19,654 bases of DNA from an uncultured Prevotella sp. (GCA_900551985.1 URYG01000035.1:1-19654), one strand, 5' to 3'. Shown: positions 1-6,677, numbered from the stretch's first letter. Notes: generated by a model not told the origin, from the sequence alone. A program made the numbers and translations.

Positions 1-380
1 GGACAATGCAGAAAGCCCACGTTATGGTATATGATGATTCCATGTACGAACATATAGTCATATACGATATCAAAACATACTGTTGTGATATGTATACGAC
101 AATTCGCAGCAGGATACAATACACCCACCGTGAGCATTCACCATTGTCACATCTACGTCCAACTAGAGGTAAAGTTGCGAAGTTTACGAGTAGTCGCAGA
201 CGAACGTTAGTAAACGCTCTATTCCATAAAAGTCACACCCACCCGCTCAGCCCTTCGGGCTTTCTGCGGTAGAATGCAATTGCAAAAATAATAATTATTT
301 CTGAAATACGTGCACTTATCTTAGATTATTTTTGTATTTTTGCACAAAAAGATGTCAAACCCATAAAAATATAGCTGATT
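1..380. other. Gene-poor left edge
   Basis: No convincing gene is seen here. A frame open from 6 to 272 has no recognisable domain, no ribosome binding site and an improbable composition, so I do not call it. A small GC hairpin (AGCCC at 249-253, GGGCT at 257-261) followed by TTT could end transcription coming from outside the window. The AT-rich stretch after 270 holds the likely promoter of the gene starting at 381. Confidence 0.5.
335..342 (+). promoter_or_regulatory. Likely -7 box for the gene at 381
   Basis: TATTTTTG matches the Bacteroidota -7 consensus TAnnTTTG and lies 38 nt before the ATG. No clear -33 TTTG is visible at the right distance, so the call rests on the -7 box alone. Confidence 0.4.
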
Positions 381-914
381 ATGACAACATTTCTCAGATT
401 CTTTGACTACGATGAAGCCTTCAATTACTATTGCGGGCTCATCGACAAGATGCTACAATGTACCAACAGGAACAATCATACACGTATTATCGCCAAACCA
501 GCACTTATCCTTTCTATCATCAAACTGATAGAAAACGGCAAGCCGGTCAACCAGTTCACTTATGAGGAAATTGCACCTATATACCAAGGTATTTTCGGGA
601 AGTTTTTCTTAAAGGCTCAACAGGAAAACCTCACCCCCTTATATTATCCTTATTACTTCTTGAAATCGGATAACTTCTGGCATTTAGCTTGGACAAATAC
701 CGAAGTAAAAACGGAGTCTCCATCAAGAGCATGGCTAGATAGAAATACCCAATATGCCTACATCGATCAAGAGCTTTGGATATTACTCTCTCATCCTATT
801 TATCGAGATAGAATAAAGGACTATATCATAAGAGAAAAAGTTTTCAAAGTATTCAAGAAAGAAAAGAATATGGGAGCCTTTAAGGCTTTACTACAATTGT
901 TGATGGTAATATAA
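381..914 (+). CDS. Orphan McrA-type head domain protein
   Basis: This 177-aa protein resembles the N-terminal 'head' domain found in HNH restriction endonucleases of the ScoMcrA type. The resemblance shows in a KPALIL-type helix near residues 40-46, a middle helix with a YQGIFGKFF-like segment near 68-77, and the typical Y-P-Y-Y-F-L-K-S-D-N-F-W-H-L stretch around 89-102. A conserved-looking helix, ELWILLSHP, follows near 132-140. In the full-length family a C-terminal HNH nuclease domain comes next and the protein is roughly 300 aa. Here the frame stops after the head domain and no HNH motif occurs before the terminator at 930. The gene is therefore either a 3'-truncated restriction enzyme or a stand-alone DNA-sensing domain. 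It is monocistronic and convergent with the ATPase cluster. The domain call is from memory of the family; the missing HNH part is directly visible. Confidence 0.6.
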   Translation: MTTFLRFFDYDEAFNYYCGLIDKMLQCTNRNNHTRIIAKPALILSIIKLIENGKPVNQFTYEEIAPIYQGIFGKFFLKAQQENLTPLYYPYYFLKSDNFWHLAWTNTEVKTESPSRAWLDRNTQYAYIDQELWILLSHPIYRDRIKDYIIREKVFKVFKKEKNMGAFKALLQLLMVI

Positions 915-929
915 AAACAACATACAATA

Positions 930-966
930 CAAATGCCTCATTTCTGTTTTGGAAATGAGGCATTTG
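930..966. terminator. Bidirectional hairpin terminator
   Basis: A perfect 15-bp stem (930-944 pairing with 952-966, containing AAATGCCTCATTTC) encloses a 7-nt loop and is followed by TTTA. It sits between convergent genes ending at 914 and 981 and can serve both, as the stem ends in A/T on either side. Confidence 0.85.
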
Positions 967-980
967 TTTATCAGAATCCC

Positions 981-1235
981 TTACTTTCTTCTTCTCCTAG
1001 GAATTTCAACCGTCGGTTCATAAGCTTTCAAACCTTCATCACCTGTGAAGATTTCAACTTCATAACCTAAATCGGTATAATATCTTACAACTTCTACAAT
1101 AGAAGCATCACCTAAGGCTTGACCACCTATAACCGTAGCCTTCCACTTCTCAGCCAACTTCTTTAAGTTTTCTGGATTCCACAAACTGCTTTGCTCAGTA
1201 AAAGCAGCCCATGGTGAATTTTCATATCTTATCAT
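981..1235 (-). CDS. Small PIN-like nuclease-domain fragment
   Basis: This 84-aa protein starts inside the 3' end of the upstream ATPase gene (14-bp overlap), so the two are probably translationally coupled. The segment GDASIVEVVRYY (residues about 42-53) followed by YEVEIFTGDEGL (about 58-69) looks like the C-terminal half of a PIN-type RNase, which carries an acidic residue in the 'D-A-x-I' helix and another in the 'T-x-D' strand. The N-terminal DxS/T strand expected of a complete PIN domain is absent; E5 in the opening R-Y-E-N segment could be the mid-domain acidic residue. The C-terminus is basic (RRRRK). It may be a partner or toxin of the ATPase, or a remnant with its first third deleted. 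The PIN assignment is an inference from motif shape. The coding status is better supported, by the overlap and the downstream terminator at 930-966. Confidence 0.5.
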   Translation of the reverse strand: MIRYENSPWAAFTEQSSLWNPENLKKLAEKWKATVIGGQALGDASIVEVVRYYTDLGYEVEIFTGDEGLKAYEPTVEIPRRRRK

Positions 1236-2310
1236 TAATCATCATTCTACCTAACGTACCGGAAGCCATCAGTTTGGCAAGATTCTTCTTTTCCTCTAAA
1301 AGATTAACATGGCTATCTCCATGTTCATCACGAGTAACATAGCTGACAAATGGAATCATCTTGTTCCCCAACTCATCTAACAATACCGGATTATGCGTAG
1401 TGCAAAGAACATCTACCTGACGCTGATGCGACAATTCCTTCAACATATCAACCAACTCCTTTGCACGAGAAGGATGCAAACCATTATCCACTTCCTCAAT
1501 GAGCAATAAGCTATAGGGAGCAACAGTCAAAAGAGCAACAACTATCGCTATAAACCGAAGCGTTCCATCACTCATCCCTCGTGCATCAACAGGCTGATCC
1601 GGATTCCAATCTTCGTAACAATAAAGCATGGCATCTGACCTGATCAGACCAACCGGCTCGGATATCACCTTGTTTATATCACGCTCTGGAAGTGGGCGAA
1701 CATAGCTAGATACCAGCGCTTCCACCTTCTCCTTTTCCTCAGGAGACAAGGCACATAAAACACCTGCCACGTTACTTCCGTCAGATTTCAACTCTTTAGA
1801 AATCTTACAGTAATCACGCATCTTAGCCGGAACAGGGTCAAGAATAATGATACTTCTTAGTGTAGCATATATCTTTGCCCAAAAATCCAAAGATTCCGAA
1901 ACACCATAAGTTTTCCATAAAATATTGCGAGCAGAATCCATGAATTTTCCAGGAACCACATCATCATCCCCAATACCGATGCGATGGATTTCACAAGGAC
2001 CATAACTGAAAACAGAGTCCTTCCTTATCACCCTTAAATCAAGAAGATAGGAACTTCCTTCATTCTCAACTTCCAACTCTAAACAAAAAGTGTTTTCTCC
2101 TCGTCGGATTATCCAGTCCTCCCCTCCTCTAACGGTCTGAATAGCATCAAGAAGGCTCTTACCTTCACCCACTGATCGGAGGAAGGCGTTAACTTTTATG
2201 TGGCAACGCATACCACTTGCATTGGTTCCGATAAGGATGCCCAAAGAATCGATATATATCGTAGAGTCCTTAAAACTCTTCCAGTTTTGCAACCTAATTT
2301 TTGTAATCAT
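1222..2310 (-). CDS. AAA15-family ATPase with destroyed P-loop
   Basis: This 362-aa protein has the layout of COG1106/AAA_15 ATPases (SMC/ABC-like fold, related to OLD and RloA proteins). Its N-terminus, ITKIRLQNWKSF, is the standard opening. An ABC-like signature (ARGMSDGTLRF, about 243-253), a Walker B (SLLLIEE, 267-273), a D-loop (DNGLHP) and a switch histidine (TTHNP, 304-308) are all present. The Walker A is not: it reads GTNASG at 28-33 and then M-R-C-H-I-K-V-N, where the family has GTNASGKSN. The lysine and serine that hold ATP phosphates are missing. The replacement is an inverted copy of sequence from the upstream gene and keeps the reading frame. A later GEGKS (48-52) lacks the glycine needed five residues before the GK and is not a P-loop. 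The protein is probably catalytically dead despite an open frame. It lies 33 bp after the PD-(D/E)XK gene and overlaps the small gene after it. Confidence 0.85.
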   Translation of the reverse strand: MITKIRLQNWKSFKDSTIYIDSLGILIGTNASGMRCHIKVNAFLRSVGEGKSLLDAIQTVRGGEDWIIRRGENTFCLELEVENEGSSYLLDLRVIRKDSVFSYGPCEIHRIGIGDDDVVPGKFMDSARNILWKTYGVSESLDFWAKIYATLRSIIILDPVPAKMRDYCKISKELKSDGSNVAGVLCALSPEEKEKVEALVSSYVRPLPERDINKVISEPVGLIRSDAMLYCYEDWNPDQPVDARGMSDGTLRFIAIVVALLTVAPYSLLLIEEVDNGLHPSRAKELVDMLKELSHQRQVDVLCTTHNPVLLDELGNKMIPFVSYVTRDEHGDSHVNLLEEKKNLAKLMASGTLGRMMINDKI

Positions 2311-2400
2311 TGGCTATGTTTATTCTATAGTTCATCTATCATTCTATTCATGCTCTATCTTCCAATCCGTAATATTATGCGTTGCCACATCAAAGTTAAC
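2188..2400. repeat. 25-bp inverted repeat pair linking two genes
   Basis: Positions 2376-2400 (plus strand, beginning TATGCGTTGCCACAT) recur in reverse complement at 2188-2212 with 24 of 25 bases identical, leaving 163 bp between the copies. The right copy encodes VNFDVATH near the end of the PD-(D/E)XK protein, where it fits the family. The left copy encodes M-R-C-H-I-K-V-N inside the ATPase P-loop, where it does not fit. The right copy is therefore the likely source and the left the insertion. Confidence 0.9.
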
Positions 2401-3906
2401 CCCAACCTTTACGATTGGCAAGCCGCTTAAAGCGAAGCGCTTAGGATATTCCTTAAGATTGATCTGCTTCATCGCTGCATCAGCATCCTTATTGAGCTTC
2501 AACTCAAAAAGATAAAGATGGGTAGCTGTTCTCAATACCATATCCACCCTTCCCGATGGAGTGCGGACTTCTACATCTACATAATTATCAAGAATAGAGA
2601 ATATCACATACATCATCTGCTGATAATGTCCCTCAGAGTCCGCATTGTTGCAATACGGAATCGTGGCTAGATAAGCCTGAAGCATCTGCATGGCTCCATC
2701 CATATCGTTGCGACGAATAAGAGCTGACATCTTGGCAATGGTCGTGGTTCCCTTCACCGTATTCATACCTATATAATTAGGTAAAAGACTACGGTATAAC
2801 CCTACCCGAATCTCCTTGTTAGGAATATCCAGGGTATAGAGTTCCGTCTCCGGATCGTAACCCTTGATAGTGATGTAACCACTCTGATACATTAAAGGCA
2901 TAACAGATGACATACCTTCTGTTGGTGCATCAAACTCCGACTGGTCGGCCTCACAACTACCAATCTCCGATGGCATCACCTGGAATTTCTTGAGCATTTC
3001 TATCAGATAAGTTGGTGTGCCTGATCCAAACCAGTAGGAATCAATCTTCTGCTTTGCCATAGCATTCAGCAAGCTATATGGATTAAATATATCAGGTGAC
3101 TGGGCAGCAAAATGATAACCATCATAAAACTCTCGCAAGGATTCAAGCATTTGCTCTCTACTCTTATCCATTTTCTCCGCCAACACATCAACATTCACAG
3201 ACATCTGTGTTTCCAATTCTTCCCTGGTAATACCACAGATTCCTGCATATTCATCATCCATACTGATATTCGTAATGTTATTCAGTTCACTAAAGATACT
3301 CAACTGCGAGAACTTCGTAATACCGGTCAGGAAGACAAAACGGAGCATTGGTTCACAATCCTTCAACGGACTATAGAAATTGCGCATCACATTGCGAAGC
3401 ACCGGCAAGTTAACATCGCTATGAACTACGTCAAGAAGAGGTGCATCATACTCATCAATCAGTACAACAACCTGCTTACCAGTCTTTTCATAAGCAGTCT
3501 GGATGAGCGAAATGAGACGGTCGTTCGCATCAACTGCAGGAGATGTAATACCCCATACCTTTTCCTGCTCGGCAAGTCGGCTTCCCAGATATCTTTCCAG
3601 CTGGTCTTTCTCCATGTGCTTACCTCCTGCCATACTGAAATGCAGTACAGGATATTCCGTCCACTCATTTTCCAGCTTTTCGATGGCTAATCCTTTGAAC
3701 AGTTCCTTTTTGCCTTGAAAATAGCTTTTGAATGTTGAAACAAGCAATGACTTTCCGAAACGGCGCGGACGACTTAAGAAGAAATGCTTGCCACCGCTAT
3801 GAGTCATGCGATAGACATATTCCGTCTTATCTACATACAGAAGATTCCGAGTGATTATTTCCTCGAATGTCTGGATTCCTACTGGATATAATTTCAATTC
3901 TGCCAT
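2344..3906 (-). CDS. AAA-ATPase-like / PD-(D/E)XK fusion protein
   Basis: This 520-aa protein belongs to the large Bacteroidota family with an N-terminal AAA-ATPase-like domain (PF09820) and a C-terminal PD-(D/E)XK nuclease-like domain (PF08011, DUF1703). The N-terminal YPVGIQTFEEI and VDKTEYVYR segments are typical. Walker A is RPRRFGKSLL (about 46-55, lysine 52) and Walker B is VVVLIDEYDAP (about 146-156). The C-terminal part carries GRVDMVLR (Asp455) and LFELKLNK (Glu468, Lys470), the nuclease-like D...ExK signature. The length is normal and no truncation is seen. These genes are often present in many copies per genome; their cellular role is not established, and no substrate can be named. 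It is the first gene of a minus-strand cluster, with a good promoter at 3959-3990. Its last codons are the source of the inverted copy found in the next gene. Confidence 0.92.
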   Translation of the reverse strand: MAELKLYPVGIQTFEEIITRNLLYVDKTEYVYRMTHSGGKHFFLSRPRRFGKSLLVSTFKSYFQGKKELFKGLAIEKLENEWTEYPVLHFSMAGGKHMEKDQLERYLGSRLAEQEKVWGITSPAVDANDRLISLIQTAYEKTGKQVVVLIDEYDAPLLDVVHSDVNLPVLRNVMRNFYSPLKDCEPMLRFVFLTGITKFSQLSIFSELNNITNISMDDEYAGICGITREELETQMSVNVDVLAEKMDKSREQMLESLREFYDGYHFAAQSPDIFNPYSLLNAMAKQKIDSYWFGSGTPTYLIEMLKKFQVMPSEIGSCEADQSEFDAPTEGMSSVMPLMYQSGYITIKGYDPETELYTLDIPNKEIRVGLYRSLLPNYIGMNTVKGTTTIAKMSALIRRNDMDGAMQMLQAYLATIPYCNNADSEGHYQQMMYVIFSILDNYVDVEVRTPSGRVDMVLRTATHLYLFELKLNKDADAAMKQINLKEYPKRFALSGLPIVKVGVNFDVATHNITDWKIEHE

Positions 3907-3958
3907 TGTTCTGTCTTTTAAGTTTCCGGTGATAACAACCTATCAGCCTATTCAACTG

Positions 3959-3990
3959 CAAAACTAATCATTTTTTTCGGAATCTCCAAA
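3959..3990 (-). promoter_or_regulatory. Promoter of the PD-(D/E)XK/AAA15 cluster
   Basis: Read on the minus strand, TAGTTTTG (3966-3959) is a -7 box, and TTTG (3990-3987) lies exactly 20 nt upstream. Together they match the Bacteroidota consensus. The inferred start of transcription is about 45 nt before the ATG at 3906. Confidence 0.7.
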
Positions 3991-4176
3991 CATTTCTGCC
4001 AGAATCTACTCTTGGGTATTAAATCAGTAATCGGACTACTATGGAAAACTCTTAATTGCATTACAAATTCACTTCTCCTTTCACAACAAGCACAACACAT
4101 TGACATACATACACTTAAGTGTGAATGCATTTTTTACAGATGCCGCTTTACATCACTTGCAACAAGAGTAAACGAC
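3991..4176. other. Non-coding stretch before the repeat array
   Basis: No gene is supported. The only notable element is a perfect 12-bp palindrome, ACACTTAAGTGT, at 4111-4122, which could be a protein-binding site or the base of a weak hairpin before a T run (4130-4135). Nothing ties it to a known regulator. Confidence 0.4.
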
Positions 4177-4220
4177 GGACCTAAAAACAGTAAACAATGG
4201 AACTAAAAACAGAGAACGAC
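4177..4220 (+). repeat. Two 22-bp direct repeats (family A)
   Basis: Units at 4177-4198 and 4199-4220 share GGAxCTAAAAACAG and a similar AAAC/GAAC tail. A third unit appears to start at 4221 with GGAACC but diverges at once. The period is exactly 22 bp, the same as in the repeat families to the right. The unit length is not a multiple of three, so this is not a coding repeat. Confidence 0.75.
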
Positions 4221-4235
4221 GGAACCGATTTGAAG

Positions 4236-4459
4236 GGGAGAAAGAACGCTTGACGGAGGGAGAAAGAACGTGGAAGAGAAGGAGGAAATATACCTTCTTA
4301 CAATCGGATGACTACCGTCATCCATATAGACCACTAGGGTCATCCATATAGACGACCCGGGTCATCTATATGAATGACAATAGTCAACCGATACGAAGAG
4401 AGTATCATTTAGCCTTCTACCATAGGCGCTTTCTCCCTCAAGTAAGCGTTCCTTCTCCC
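4236..4459. repeat. 224-bp imperfect palindrome with B-type 22-bp repeats in its arms
   Basis: The region is an inverted repeat around a single axis between 4347 and 4348. By hand count about 79 of 112 half-site positions match. The outer arms carry two tandem 22-bp units beginning GGGAGAAAGAACG (4236 and 4258). Their mirror images lie on the other strand, starting at 4459 and 4437, also 22 bp apart. The next 38 bp on each side match at about 22 positions. The core is the C-repeat block described separately. No plausible protein is encoded. The structure could extrude as a cruciform, fold as a long hairpin RNA, or act as an iteron-type binding array. It ends 36 bp before the -33 element of the VapE-like gene. 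Confidence 0.88.
4309..4386. repeat. Palindromic core of 22-bp iteron-like repeats (family C)
   Basis: GTCA begins at 4317, 4339, 4361 and 4383, exactly 22 bp apart. The first two units share GTCATCCATATAGAC and the third reads GTCATCTATATGA. The block opens and closes with TGAC-N4-GTCA (4309-4320 and 4375-4386). As a 78-bp unit it is a dyad in which about 30 of 39 positions pair. A 22-bp phase equals about two turns of DNA, as in plasmid iterons, so bound proteins would line up on one face of the helix. The iteron reading is an inference. Confidence 0.88.
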
Positions 4460-4494
4460 CTCTAAATTTATTGCAACATTTATCGCCGATAGTA

Positions 4495-4525
4495 TTGCAA
4501 ACGCCTCTTTATTATTGTATCTTTG
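4495..4525 (+). promoter_or_regulatory. Promoter of the VapE-like gene
   Basis: TTG at 4495-4497 and TATCTTTG at 4518-4525 are separated by 20 nt, a close match to the Bacteroidota consensus. The predicted leader is about 35 nt. The palindromic array lies immediately upstream, where an activator or autoregulator would bind. Confidence 0.75.
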
Positions 4526-4566
4526 CAGTGATATTACTCAATAAACGAATTTAACCGATTATAAAT

Positions 4567-5895
4567 ATGAATATCAAAAGAACACTGAAGAGACTGATCG
4601 ACGATACTCAGTATGTCGCAGCACTCGAAAAGCAGAATGATCTGCTGAAAGAAAACCTTCAACAGGAAAAAGACAACCTCCAAAAGCAGAAAGAGGACTT
4701 TAGAAAGGAGAAGGAACAGAAAGTTGCCGACGAAGAGGCACAGTACAAGAAACGTAGCCGCAACTACCTCCGCCCTATCGCGGATATGCAGAAGTGGCTG
4801 CTGGAGAACTACGAGTTCCGATACAATGTCATCACCGATGTTTTCGAATACCGAAAGAAGACGGAGCATGACTTCGAAATCATCGACAAATATGCCATCA
4901 ACACCATCGCCATCGAGGTGCAGGAGGCTGGCATCTTTGTGCGCGATCACTTCGTAGAGCGACTCATCAAGTCGAAGTACGCCCAACCTTATCATCCTAT
5001 CCGCTCCTACATCAATCAGGTGAGAGGAACCTGGGATGGAAAGGACAGAATCGGTGACTTCCTGCGCCGCATCAACCACTCTGACTATTGCCAGAAGATG
5101 GGAAGAATCTGGCTACGTGCCATGGTGGCACAGATGGCTGGATATGACGAAAAACACGCCAACAGCGTGATGCTCACCCTGGTATCTACAACCCAAGGCT
5201 TACATAAGAGTACTTTCCTCAGAACTCTCTTACCCAACGGGTTAAGAGATTACTACACGGATGATTTCTCGCTCAACCAAAAGGGAAATGCACAGAGAAA
5301 GATTGTGGAGTTTGCCATCATCAACGACGATGAGCTGGACAAGGAGAATCCGAAGAAGATGCCGCTGATGAAGACCCTGATGCAAACCATGAAACCCAGC
5401 TTCATCGGTGCCTACAAGAAGAACTTCAACCGTCTGCCCCGCTCTGCCTCGTTCACCGGCACCAGCAACCAGCGCGAACTCCTCACCGACCGCTCTGGTT
5501 CCCGAAGATTCCTGATTCTGGAACCCGACGGGATGATCAACGTGGATGATATCGAGCACGACCAAATCTACGCCCAACTATTAGATGAGGTAGAGCATGG
5601 CGAGCCTTATTTCTTCTCCAAGGAGGATGAAAAGGAGATGCAGGAACACAATCTGCCCTACTACATCAAGACGGATTTGGAAAGAACCGTTGCCTCGTAT
5701 TTCAGAACTCCCGAAGGAGGGGAAAAGGGTGAGAAAATGACCGCCGACATCATCCTGAAAAAGCTAAGAACGATGCACGCCAAGGGTGTCCAGGACATCG
5801 CCCTGAATCCCTTCAGCAAGACGCTGACCCACCTTTTCGGCAAACCGGAACATACCCGTGACGGCAATCTCTATCTTGTAAAGGAAGTAGGATAA
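4567..5895 (+). CDS. VapE-family helicase-like ATPase
   Basis: This 442-aa protein matches the virulence-associated E (VapE, PF05272) family, P-loop ATPases that in phages, satellites and integrated elements follow primase domains and act in DNA replication initiation. Residues about 18-65 are a charged coiled coil (KENLQQEKDNLQKQKEDF). The VapE core runs from about 140 to 380: HPIRSYINQVRGTWDGKDRI (144-163), a P-loop-like QGLHKSTFLRTLLP (210-223), Walker B FAIINDDELD (249-258), and an arginine-rich LLTDRSGSRRF (305-315). The P-loop lacks the usual second glycine before the lysine (LHKST); I believe Bacteroidota members often have this form. The usual N-terminal VirE/BT4734 primase-associated domain is missing and replaced by the coiled coil. 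The gene is monocistronic, preceded by a palindromic repeat array and followed by a strong terminator. In Bacteroides such genes often sit beside HU-like genes, as here. No integrase or capsid gene is in reach. Confidence 0.85.
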   Translation: MNIKRTLKRLIDDTQYVAALEKQNDLLKENLQQEKDNLQKQKEDFRKEKEQKVADEEAQYKKRSRNYLRPIADMQKWLLENYEFRYNVITDVFEYRKKTEHDFEIIDKYAINTIAIEVQEAGIFVRDHFVERLIKSKYAQPYHPIRSYINQVRGTWDGKDRIGDFLRRINHSDYCQKMGRIWLRAMVAQMAGYDEKHANSVMLTLVSTTQGLHKSTFLRTLLPNGLRDYYTDDFSLNQKGNAQRKIVEFAIINDDELDKENPKKMPLMKTLMQTMKPSFIGAYKKNFNRLPRSASFTGTSNQRELLTDRSGSRRFLILEPDGMINVDDIEHDQIYAQLLDEVEHGEPYFFSKEDEKEMQEHNLPYYIKTDLERTVASYFRTPEGGEKGEKMTADIILKKLRTMHAKGVQDIALNPFSKTLTHLFGKPEHTRDGNLYLVKEVG

Positions 5896-5898
5896 GGG

Positions 5899-5965
5899 AA
5901 AAAGTCCTTTCACACTTAACTCTCTGTTTATCAACAACAAGAAGAGTTTCGTGAAAGGACTTTTT
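5899..5965. terminator. Bidirectional hairpin terminator
   Basis: AAAAAGTCCTTTCAC (5899-5913) pairs perfectly with GTGAAAGGACTTTTT (5951-5965). An inner helix AACTCT/AGAGTT (5918-5923 with 5943-5948) lies inside the loop. A T run on the plus strand and the A run of the left arm allow termination for both convergent genes (ends 5895 and 6015). Confidence 0.85.
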
Positions 5966-6014
5966 TCTGCATTATCTTTTTTATCCGCCTATTCACGGCA
6001 GATAATTATCATTT

Positions 6015-6677
6015 TTAGACTCCTATTCTACGGTAGATGAAGACCCTGCCTTCACGCTCACGAGTCATCTTCGGGAACTCGCCCTCGCAATAGCCAGACA
6101 GAACCTTTTGGGCATGATACTTGGTTACACCATGAATGCGCATCAAATCCTTAACCGTGATATAGCCATGCTTTTTGCAGAAGTTGGTGATGTCCAGCAA
6201 TTCCTGAGCCGACTCCTTAGGCGGAAAACTTACTTTCCAAGGAAGACGACTACAATTTCCATCATAATTGACATAGAACTCCTTATCAAATTCACGGGTG
6301 GTTTTCACCTCAAAACCATCAATCACCACTTCATTGGCAGGAATCAGTTCACCCTCATGATACACCTTATGATATATATTGCCATCAGCATCCTTATGGT
6401 CTCTCAATTTCAACTTGGGTTTGATGATGAACATATCTCCTATCTTCACCTCCATACCACTGGAAAGTGCCATCATCGTCTCATCCTTGATAGACTGGAT
6501 GGCAGCCAGAAACTGAGAGGTAGCCATCTGATGGTGCTGGCGCATACCATCACGCATATTCTTGAAATCATACACATCCCTATATACAAACTGAGGATGA
6601 ATCAAATACTTGCCAGTCTCATCTTTCATCGGAGATCGGTGCTCAATATAACCTATCGGTCCTGTAGCTCTTGGCAT
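6015..6677 (-). CDS. HU-like DNA-binding protein with C-terminal helix-turn-helix
   Basis: This 220-aa protein appears to belong to the divergent HU/HIG-type DNA-binding proteins of Bacteroidota. The region from about 38 to 90 has the HU shape: a helical part (ATSQFLAAIQSIKDETMMAL), a turn with GMEVKIGDMFIIKPKLKL in place of the usual 'G-x-V-x-L-G-x-F' strand, and later a conserved-looking EVVIDGFEVKTTREF. The last 60 residues look like a winged helix-turn-helix (GYITVKDLMRIHGVTKYHAQKVL), which is not part of ordinary HU. The start at 6677 gives MPRATG and is preceded by a promoter at 6740-6769. It faces the VapE-like gene across a shared terminator. HU-like proteins are frequent neighbours of VapE genes in this phylum, so the two may act on the same DNA site, possibly the array at 4177-4459. 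The family assignment is moderately sure; the joint function is inference. Confidence 0.55.
   Translation of the reverse strand: MPRATGPIGYIEHRSPMKDETGKYLIHPQFVYRDVYDFKNMRDGMRQHHQMATSQFLAAIQSIKDETMMALSSGMEVKIGDMFIIKPKLKLRDHKDADGNIYHKVYHEGELIPANEVVIDGFEVKTTREFDKEFYVNYDGNCSRLPWKVSFPPKESAQELLDITNFCKKHGYITVKDLMRIHGVTKYHAQKVLSGYCEGEFPKMTREREGRVFIYRRIGV

Noticed and set aside
6..272. 88-codon open frame at the left edge
   Set aside because: No ribosome binding site, no family resemblance, and a composition typical of translated non-coding DNA.
2157..2171. GEGKS in the ATPase as a substitute P-loop
   Set aside because: The required first glycine is an arginine (residue 45), and the position is after the strand that normally leads into the P-loop.
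2198..2515. Plus-strand frames across the ATPase/PD-(D/E)XK junction
   Set aside because: They are antisense to two well-supported genes. Their openness matters only for the inversion scenario described in the findings.
4309..4404. Possible CRISPR array
   Set aside because: The repeats are 15-22 bp with no unique spacers of normal size, they form a dyad, and no cas gene is nearby.
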